DNA of 64,000 bases from ASV31 sp965229765 (GTDB lineage: Bacteria; Pseudomonadota; Alphaproteobacteria; Rhodobacterales; Rhodobacteraceae), in NCBI GenBank assembly GCA_965229765.1, contig CBDDJT010000003.1:372001-436000 (forward strand), in the 5' to 3' direction. Below the pieces are notes generated by a model. The model was not told the DNA's origin. It made no database searches and saw nothing but the letters and a program-made list of their open reading frames with translations. Numbering within the stretch: the stretch's first letter is position 1; each line of letters starts with the position of its first letter. Shown here one piece after another: positions 59,437 through 64,000 of the stretch. Position numbers and translations under genes: made by a program.

Positions 59437-60044
59437 CGCCCCGCCCCATAGGACGCGCGGGCCGACCTGTCGCCGGACAGGGATTGCTGGCGGCGCGACA
59501 CCAGCAATTCGATCGCATCGGCAAGATGCTCGCGGTCGATGTGATGCGCGCCGCGCGCCACGCGGATCTTGTGTGCCTCGATCATCACGTCCGCGTGCCG
59601 GCAGCCCTCGGGCGGCTCGAAGCGATAGCTGGCCAGTTCCAGCCGCAGACCCAGCGGATCGCGGAAATAGATCGAATCCATGAACCCCCGGTCCACGGGG
59701 CCCGAATGCGACACCCCCCGCGCATCCAGCCGCGCGGCGACCTGCCAGAATGTCGCCTGGCTCACGTTCAGGGCCAGATGATGCAGCGATCCCGTCGCCT
59801 CGGGCACGGGCGTCGCGTCGGGCGCGCGCCCCTCGTTGGTGAAGACCGTGATCAGCCTGCCGTCGCCGGGATCGAAATACAGATGTCCCTCGTCGGGATT
59901 GTCGAGGTTGGGCTGATCGAAGATGAAAGGCATCCCCAGCACGCCTTCCCAGAAATCGATCGACGTCTGGCGGTCCGCCCCGTTGATCGTGATGTGATGC
60001 ACCCCCTGCGTCTGGATCTTCCGGATGTCGCCCGTGCCGGTCAT
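59433..60044 (-). CDS. VOC family protein (glyoxalase/dioxygenase superfamily)
   Basis: A 203-residue vicinal-oxygen-chelate protein with two beta-alpha-beta-beta-beta modules. Metal-ligand candidates are His in GVHHITINGADRQTS, His in GSLHHLALNVSQATF and Glu in DPLGLRLELASYRF, the His-His-Glu set of ring-cleaving dioxygenase or glyoxalase-like enzymes. The substrate is unknown. It overlaps the end of hom by four bases in convergent orientation. The ATG complementary to 60042-60044 opens MTGTGDIRKIQTQ. Confidence 0.85.
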   Translation of the reverse strand: MTGTGDIRKIQTQGVHHITINGADRQTSIDFWEGVLGMPFIFDQPNLDNPDEGHLYFDPGDGRLITVFTNEGRAPDATPVPEATGSLHHLALNVSQATFWQVAARLDARGVSHSGPVDRGFMDSIYFRDPLGLRLELASYRFEPPEGCRHADVMIEAHKIRVARGAHHIDREHLADAIELLVSRRQQSLSGDRSARASYGAGR

Positions 60045-60153
60045 CTGCGTCTCTCCCTTCGCGCGGCCCGTCCCGTGTCGGGCCGGTCACCGCTCCGGGG
60101 CAGTGTGCTCGGGTCCGCCCGGCGAAGTCCACCGCGAATGCGCGCCTGCCCCC

Positions 60154-60945
60154 CTAGGGGCCAAGTGCCCGGAAATCGCCCTGGTAAAGCAACTCGAACC
60201 CCACCGGCGCGGCAAAGCCCGGAGGCATGTAAGGGTTGGCAAAGGCCACGATGAAAAAGACGATCAACCCGGTGTATGAGGCGAAGACCGTCAGCAACAG
60301 CAGGTTCAGCGCACTGGGCGCATAGGTGAAATACGCCGCCGAGGTCAGCGCCACACCCACCAGCGCCGCGGTCAGGAACAACGGGTTCACCCCGGCGCGC
60401 GCCGCGTCCTCGCGCACCCGGCGCAACATCGACACTTCGCGGATATTGTCCAGCATGATGCCCCGCAGCGCCTCTTGCCGCGGTGTCTCGGGCGTCAGGT
60501 CCAGAACCGTCGCATAGGCCGCGTCCCATTCCGACCATGCCGGCCCATGCAGCGTCCGCGTCCGCCCCAGCTGCCCCCATTCGGACGTCAGCACATGGTC
60601 CACGTAGCGCGCCAGCCCCGCGCGTGCCTCGCGCGTCGCCTCGGCGTCATAGCGCTCCAGATCGTAGAACACGTTGCCCACCAGCGCCGCCTCGCGCGAT
60701 GCCGCCGTCGACACGTCGCGCAGGTTCACCACCTCCTGCGCAAAGATCAGCGCCAGAACCAGCCCGTGCAGCGCGCTGACCCGAAAGATCACAGACCCCG
60801 CCAGTTCGCGCCGCTCGTCGTCCGCGCCGCCCCCCAGCAAGACCCGCGTGACCCCGTAGGACAGCAGCGCCGCGCCCACCACGAACAGGATCACCACCGC
60901 CGCCGACAGGTTGGGCGGAAGGCTCAGGAGTGTTGAAATACCCAA
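60154..60945 (-). CDS. DUF4239 family membrane protein
   Basis: A 263-residue protein with four membrane helices: NLSAAVVILFVVGAALLSYG near the N terminus, a short one at GLVLALIFAQEVVN, and two at the end (LTAALVGVALTSAAYFTYAP; LNLLLLTVFASYTGLIVFF). Between them is a helical cytoplasmic part with RDVSTAASREAALVGNVFYD, the DUF4239 pattern (bestrophin-like). Function unknown. The start TTG complementary to 60943-60945 has no good ribosome-binding site, so the exact N terminus is uncertain. It follows the aldo/keto reductase gene by 21 bases on the same strand. Confidence 0.8.
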   Translation of the reverse strand: MGISTLLSLPPNLSAAVVILFVVGAALLSYGVTRVLLGGGADDERRELAGSVIFRVSALHGLVLALIFAQEVVNLRDVSTAASREAALVGNVFYDLERYDAEATREARAGLARYVDHVLTSEWGQLGRTRTLHGPAWSEWDAAYATVLDLTPETPRQEALRGIMLDNIREVSMLRRVREDAARAGVNPLFLTAALVGVALTSAAYFTYAPSALNLLLLTVFASYTGLIVFFIVAFANPYMPPGFAAPVGFELLYQGDFRALGP

Positions 60946-60966
60946 GATGCGCGCGCCTTGTGCCGG

Positions 60967-61998
60967 TCAGACGTTCTCGGACGAGGCCGCCCAAAGGTTC
61001 ACCCCGTCCTCGAAGGCCAGCCGGTCGATTTCGGCCAGCTCGCCCGCGTCGAACTCCATCCGCGCCAGCGCGCCCACGCAGTCCTCTATCTGCGCGGGCC
61101 GCGACGCCCCGATAAGCGCCGATGTCACCCGCCCGCCGCGCAGCACCCACGCGATCGCCATCTGCGCAAGGCTCTGGCCCCGCGCCGCCGCGATGTCGTT
61201 CAGTCCCCGCAGCCGCTCCACCGCCGCCTCGGACAGAAGCCCGGCGTTAAGCGACTTGCCCGCCGCCGCCCGGCTGCCCTCGGGCACCCCGCCCAGGTAT
61301 TTGCCGGTCAGCACCCCCTGCGCCAGCGGCGTGAAGACGATGGAACCCACACCGGCCTCGTCCAGCGTGTCCAGCAGGCCGTCGCGCTCGATCCAGCGGT
61401 TCAGGATGTTGTAGGACGGCTGATGGATCACGACGGGCGTGCCCATTTCCTTCAGGATGGCCAGCATCTGCCGCGTCCGCTCGCTGTTGTAGCTGGAAAT
61501 CCCGGCATAAAGCGCCTTGCCCGACCGCACGATCTGGTCCAGCGCGCCCGCCGTTTCCTCCAGCGGGGTGCCGGGGTCGAACCGGTGCGAATAGAAGATG
61601 TCCACATAGTCCAGCCCCAGCCGCCGCAACGACGCGTCGCAAGAGGCGATCAGGTACTTGCGGCTGCCCCACTCGCCATAGGGCCCGGGCCACATGCCGT
61701 AACCGGCCTTGGACGACACGATCAGCTCGTCCCGGTGGTGGCGAAAATCGGCCCGCAGGATCTGGCCGAACGCCTCTTCGGCCGATCCCGGCGGCGGGCC
61801 GTAATTGTTGGCAAGGTCGAAATGCGTGATGCCAAGGTCGAACGCCCTCCGGCACATCGCCCGCTTCACGTCATGCGGCGTGTCCTCGCCGAAGTTGTGC
61901 CAAAGCCCCAGCGACACCGCCGGCAGCTTCAGCCCAGAGCGCCCCAGCCGCCGATAGTCCATCGTGTCGTAACGGCTCTCACTCGGGACATATGTCAT
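60967..61998 (-). CDS. Aldo/keto reductase (YghZ type)
   Basis: A 343-residue NADPH-dependent aldo/keto reductase close to YghZ (L-glyceraldehyde 3-phosphate reductase). The catalytic tetrad is spread over DLANNYGPPPGSAEEAFG (Asp, Tyr), IVSSKAGYGMWPGPYG (Lys) and VDIFYSHRFDPGTPLEE (His). The C-terminal cofactor site shows SALIGASRPAQIEDCVG. The ATG complementary to 61996-61998 (MTYVPSESRYDTMDYRRLG) is chosen, because GGAGA lies eight bases upstream; a longer in-frame ATG at 62013 would bury it. Confidence 0.9.
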   Translation of the reverse strand: MTYVPSESRYDTMDYRRLGRSGLKLPAVSLGLWHNFGEDTPHDVKRAMCRRAFDLGITHFDLANNYGPPPGSAEEAFGQILRADFRHHRDELIVSSKAGYGMWPGPYGEWGSRKYLIASCDASLRRLGLDYVDIFYSHRFDPGTPLEETAGALDQIVRSGKALYAGISSYNSERTRQMLAILKEMGTPVVIHQPSYNILNRWIERDGLLDTLDEAGVGSIVFTPLAQGVLTGKYLGGVPEGSRAAAGKSLNAGLLSEAAVERLRGLNDIAAARGQSLAQMAIAWVLRGGRVTSALIGASRPAQIEDCVGALARMEFDAGELAEIDRLAFEDGVNLWAASSENV

Positions 61999-62319
61999 GG
62001 TCGGGGTCTCCATTGCCTGCCTGCCAGCGCGGACCTGCACCATGCCCCCGTCCGCGCGTGGGCGCAATCGGATCGCCCGCGCGATGCCCCCGCCCGGAGG
62101 CGCCCGCACCCCGCCCGCCCGGACGCGGCACGGGAAAAAAACGGCCCCTTGAGCCTTGATGGGCAAAAGCGACGCCCGCTCGCCCGGCCAGCGTCCGCTT
62201 TGCGGAACAAAAGGGTCATTCGCTGTCGCCATGCCAATGGCGGCCTTCCTTGATGACCGTCATCATGAGTCAGTTACCCACGTTTGATATGCACGGTTAC
62301 CACGCGATTTTGCAAAAGA
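61999..62319. other. Intergenic region at a base-composition boundary
   Basis: About 320 bases. The left part is GC-rich like the rest of the window. From about 62240 the sequence becomes clearly more AT-rich and stays so to the window end. No gene, RNA or clear terminator is supported. Confidence 0.4.
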
Positions 62320-62655
62320 TCAGCGTCGCGATCCCATAAGCATTGTCTGCACATCGCCGCTGGTGCGAACGCTGAGGAACAAGAGATAAATTGTCAGGAA
62401 CGGTGTTCCGAAGAACAGTGCCAGCAACGCCAGCCCAAACCCACCTGCGGAAAACTCATTGCGCCATGCCGTCCAGAATGCCGACAGCAGCAGGAACCCG
62501 AGGAAATCAAGATTGAACTGACCCGGCCACTCCATCTTGAGGATGTCGCCAAAGAAGACGGGCATCAGGTTCAGGCCGTGATTGGAAATTACGACGCCCG
62601 TATAAACCACGATAACCGACACAAGGGCCACGAGCCATATTCTGAATGCAGTCAT
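62320..62655 (-). CDS. Small membrane protein, paralogue A
   Basis: A 111-residue protein with three hydrophobic segments (LVALVSVIVVYTGVVI; LDFLGFLLLSAFWTAW; GLALLALFFGTPFLTIYLLF). It shares a line of conserved residues with the next gene: W.GQFN.DF, LLS..W.AWR..F..GG and GD near the end. No named family is recognised. Both are exactly 111 residues, so a tandem gene duplication is likely. Lower GC than most of the window. Confidence 0.7.
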   Translation of the reverse strand: MTAFRIWLVALVSVIVVYTGVVISNHGLNLMPVFFGDILKMEWPGQFNLDFLGFLLLSAFWTAWRNEFSAGGFGLALLALFFGTPFLTIYLLFLSVRTSGDVQTMLMGSRR

Positions 62656-62690
62656 CCAGGTTCACCTCGGATGTTGCATGTTATGGATGA

Positions 62691-63026
62691 TCAGGCATGA
62701 ACGCCAAGCAGGAGCTTGCGTGGATCACCGTTCGATTTACCAATCAGATAGATCATGTAGGGCGCAAGAAAAAGGATGCCCAGCGGCGGTGCACACACAC
62801 CAAGGATTATGCCTCCGCTTGTGAAACCGCTGCGCCAGGCCATCCAGATGCCGGACAAGACAAGGTAGCTTGCGAAGTCCACGTTGAATTGCCCCTGCCA
62901 GTTCATCGCAAGAATGGGATCGAGAAACGGCGTGAACAGGTTCAGCCCCCCGCCTACGACTGCCGTGATCGTAAACAGGATGATGATCGCAGTCATCGCT
63001 ATCAATATCATGCGGAATTGGCCCAT
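62691..63026 (-). CDS. Small membrane protein, paralogue B
   Basis: A 111-residue protein starting MGQFRMILIAMTAIIILFTI, with the same three-helix layout as its neighbour: WQGQFNVDFASYLVLSGIWM, AWRSGFTSGGIILGV and FLAPYMIYLIGKSNGDPRKL. Identity to paralogue A is scattered and roughly one third. It is the first of the two in transcription order; 35 bases separate them. The ATG complementary to 63024-63026 is chosen because AAGGGAAAGAAAGA precedes it and the longer frame is not membrane-like. Confidence 0.7.
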   Translation of the reverse strand: MGQFRMILIAMTAIIILFTITAVVGGGLNLFTPFLDPILAMNWQGQFNVDFASYLVLSGIWMAWRSGFTSGGIILGVCAPPLGILFLAPYMIYLIGKSNGDPRKLLLGVHA

Positions 63027-63049
63027 TCTTTCTTTCCCTTCAGGTATTT

Positions 63050-63472
63050 CTAGTCGGTTGCCGGTCGCCACATCGGTCCAATGATCAGCAATAGGACACC
63101 GATGTTCCAAAGCGCGTTTGGCCAATTCCCCGATGTGATTGATCCCGCACTGTCAAGCATGAACCACGACAGCGTGCTGACCAGCAGGCAGCGTCGCACG
63201 CCCTCGGGTGCGTGATCGTAGACCCAGATCGAAAGGCACCAGACCATGACCCCCCAACCCAATAGGAATCCGCCGGCGAGTGCGGACAGAAACCAGATCT
63301 CCTCCGACTGGTAGGACGGGAAGCCGTCCAGCGGCCATGACAGAAGATCCAGACCCCACCGCGCAGGTTCGTTGAATGTCGGGATCGTGCCCAGGAACAG
63401 GAACGGCCCGAAGCCCGCGATAACGAGCGCCGAAATCTTCAGCCAGACCTTGTGAAAAGCCGTGGTTGCCAC
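63050..63472 (-). CDS. Membrane protein of unknown function
   Basis: A 140-residue protein with about four hydrophobic segments (ISALVIAGFGPFLFLGTI; FLSALAGGFLLGWGVMVWCL; SWFMLDSAGSITSG; IGVLLLIIGPMW). Not recognisably related to the two paralogues. It precedes them on the same strand, 23 bases upstream of paralogue B, so the three probably form one operon. It is divergent from the XRE regulator at 63585. Confidence 0.7.
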   Translation of the reverse strand: MATTAFHKVWLKISALVIAGFGPFLFLGTIPTFNEPARWGLDLLSWPLDGFPSYQSEEIWFLSALAGGFLLGWGVMVWCLSIWVYDHAPEGVRRCLLVSTLSWFMLDSAGSITSGNWPNALWNIGVLLLIIGPMWRPATD

Positions 63473-63584
63473 GATTTTCGTCCTGTTTCAGTTCAGTTGC
63501 GGGAAGTCCTACGATCTCGGGCTGCATCAAAGCAATTACCTTGGAGGTAAGTGAAATCCGCACAGGCCTGTGCTAAGTCGGGAC

Positions 63585-64000
63585 ATGACAGACTTTACCG
63601 AGACATTGAAAACCTGGCGCAAGATGCGCCGCTACAGCCAGCTTGACCTCGCCGCCGAAGCCAACATTTCCGGGCGGCATCTGTCGTTTCTCGAAACCGG
63701 GCGGGCGCGGCCAAGTCGCGGGATGGTGCTGCGTCTCAGCGAGGCGCTGCAAATGCCGCTTGATGCAAGCAACCGGTTTCTGACCCAAGCCGGATTTGCC
63801 GCCGAATATGGCGATCACGAATGGTCGGATGACCAGATGGTTCCAATCCGCCATGCGGTTGAGAGAACACTGTCCAAACACATGCCCTATCCGGGTCTGG
63901 CTTTGGATCGAATGTGGCGCATCGTGCAGGCCAACAAGACGGCCGCAGGTCTCTTTGGCCAATTCGGGATCGGTGTCGGAGACAGTTTGATCGACCTGAT
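63585..64000 (+). CDS. XRE family regulator with MmyB-like ligand domain (partial)
   Basis: The first 138 codons of a regulator that runs off the right edge. The N-terminal helix-turn-helix is TLKTWRKMRRYSQLDLAAEA then NISGRHLSFLETGRARPSRG, the XRE pattern. It is followed by AEYGDHEWSDDQMVPIRHAV and MPYPGLALDRMWRIVQANKT, the start of an MmyB/MLTR ligand-binding domain. It probably regulates the divergent membrane-protein genes at 62320-63472, as such regulators often control a divergent gene. Full length is unknown. Confidence 0.85.
   Translation, partial: MTDFTETLKTWRKMRRYSQLDLAAEANISGRHLSFLETGRARPSRGMVLRLSEALQMPLDASNRFLTQAGFAAEYGDHEWSDDQMVPIRHAVERTLSKHMPYPGLALDRMWRIVQANKTAAGLFGQFGIGVGDSLIDL

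Noticed and set aside
60929..60952. Third, diverged copy of the 33-nt repeat (GGAGTGTTGAAATACCCAAG)
   Set aside because: The similarity is short and no stem-loop is attached, so it is not distinguishable from chance; it also overlaps the start of the DUF4239 gene.

Overview
The window is high-GC DNA from an alphaproteobacterium of the order Rhodobacterales (Roseobacter/Paracoccaceae type). Evidence: the rpoH, rluA-type and DUF6476 neighbourhood, the nrdR-ribD ... ribE-ribB-ribH-nusB riboflavin neighbourhood with capsule genes inside it, the soxBDAG sarcosine oxidase operon, MmcB, a Hint_2-domain surface protein, and a tRNA-His without an encoded G-1. It is mostly ordinary chromosome, with one rearranged accessory block around tRNA-His.

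Layout. 1-5.1 kb: ATP-grasp/alpha-E pair, then a divergent DNA-repair cluster (exonuclease, an inserted alpha/beta hydrolase, cisplatin-type DNA ligase). 5.2-12.7 kb: DoxX, oligoendopeptidase F, an EamA transporter, small conserved proteins, an oxidoreductase, a periplasmic serine hydrolase, and rpoH behind a heat-shock-type promoter. 13-17.2 kb: DUF4386 protein, pseudouridine synthase, membrane proteins, O-antigen-ligase-like protein. 17.1-22.0 kb: a 2.2-kb segment present twice. Each copy holds a gene for a secreted-type protein with VCBS-like domains and a C-terminal domain that is about 29% tryptophan, a 41-codon membrane ORF, and a tRNA-His end. The first copy ends in a 45-bp tRNA-His 3' fragment followed by a broken integrase gene. 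The second ends in the intact tRNA-His.

22-30 kb: acetyltransferases, a VWA-Hint surface protein, MmcB, a probable 6S RNA, an EamA transporter, and a CesT-like chaperone gene followed by a 576-residue protein with a Cys-His-Asp constellation, which looks like an effector-chaperone pair. 30-41 kb: nusB, ribH, ribB (with a degenerate cyclohydrolase II half), a LysR gene scar, a Ca/Na antiporter, a zinc-ribbon protein, ribE, three capsule genes (kpsS-like, export lipoprotein, kpsC-like), ribD and nrdR. 41-46.5 kb: YjbQ, patatin, rpoD, dnaG. 46.5-53.2 kb: soxBDAG and glutamate dehydrogenase.

53.5-56.2 kb: a three-gene TadE/TadG-type operon with a VWA domain. 56.2-62 kb: TetR regulator with a palindromic operator, lipoprotein, homoserine dehydrogenase, VOC protein, DUF4239 protein, aldo/keto reductase. 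62.2-64 kb: a lower-GC stretch with two tandem paralogous small membrane proteins, a third membrane protein and a divergent XRE regulator cut by the window end.

The most unusual content is the duplicated tryptophan-repeat protein and the recombination scar around it, followed by the putative effector-chaperone pair. All function calls come from reading the sequence; no database search was run.
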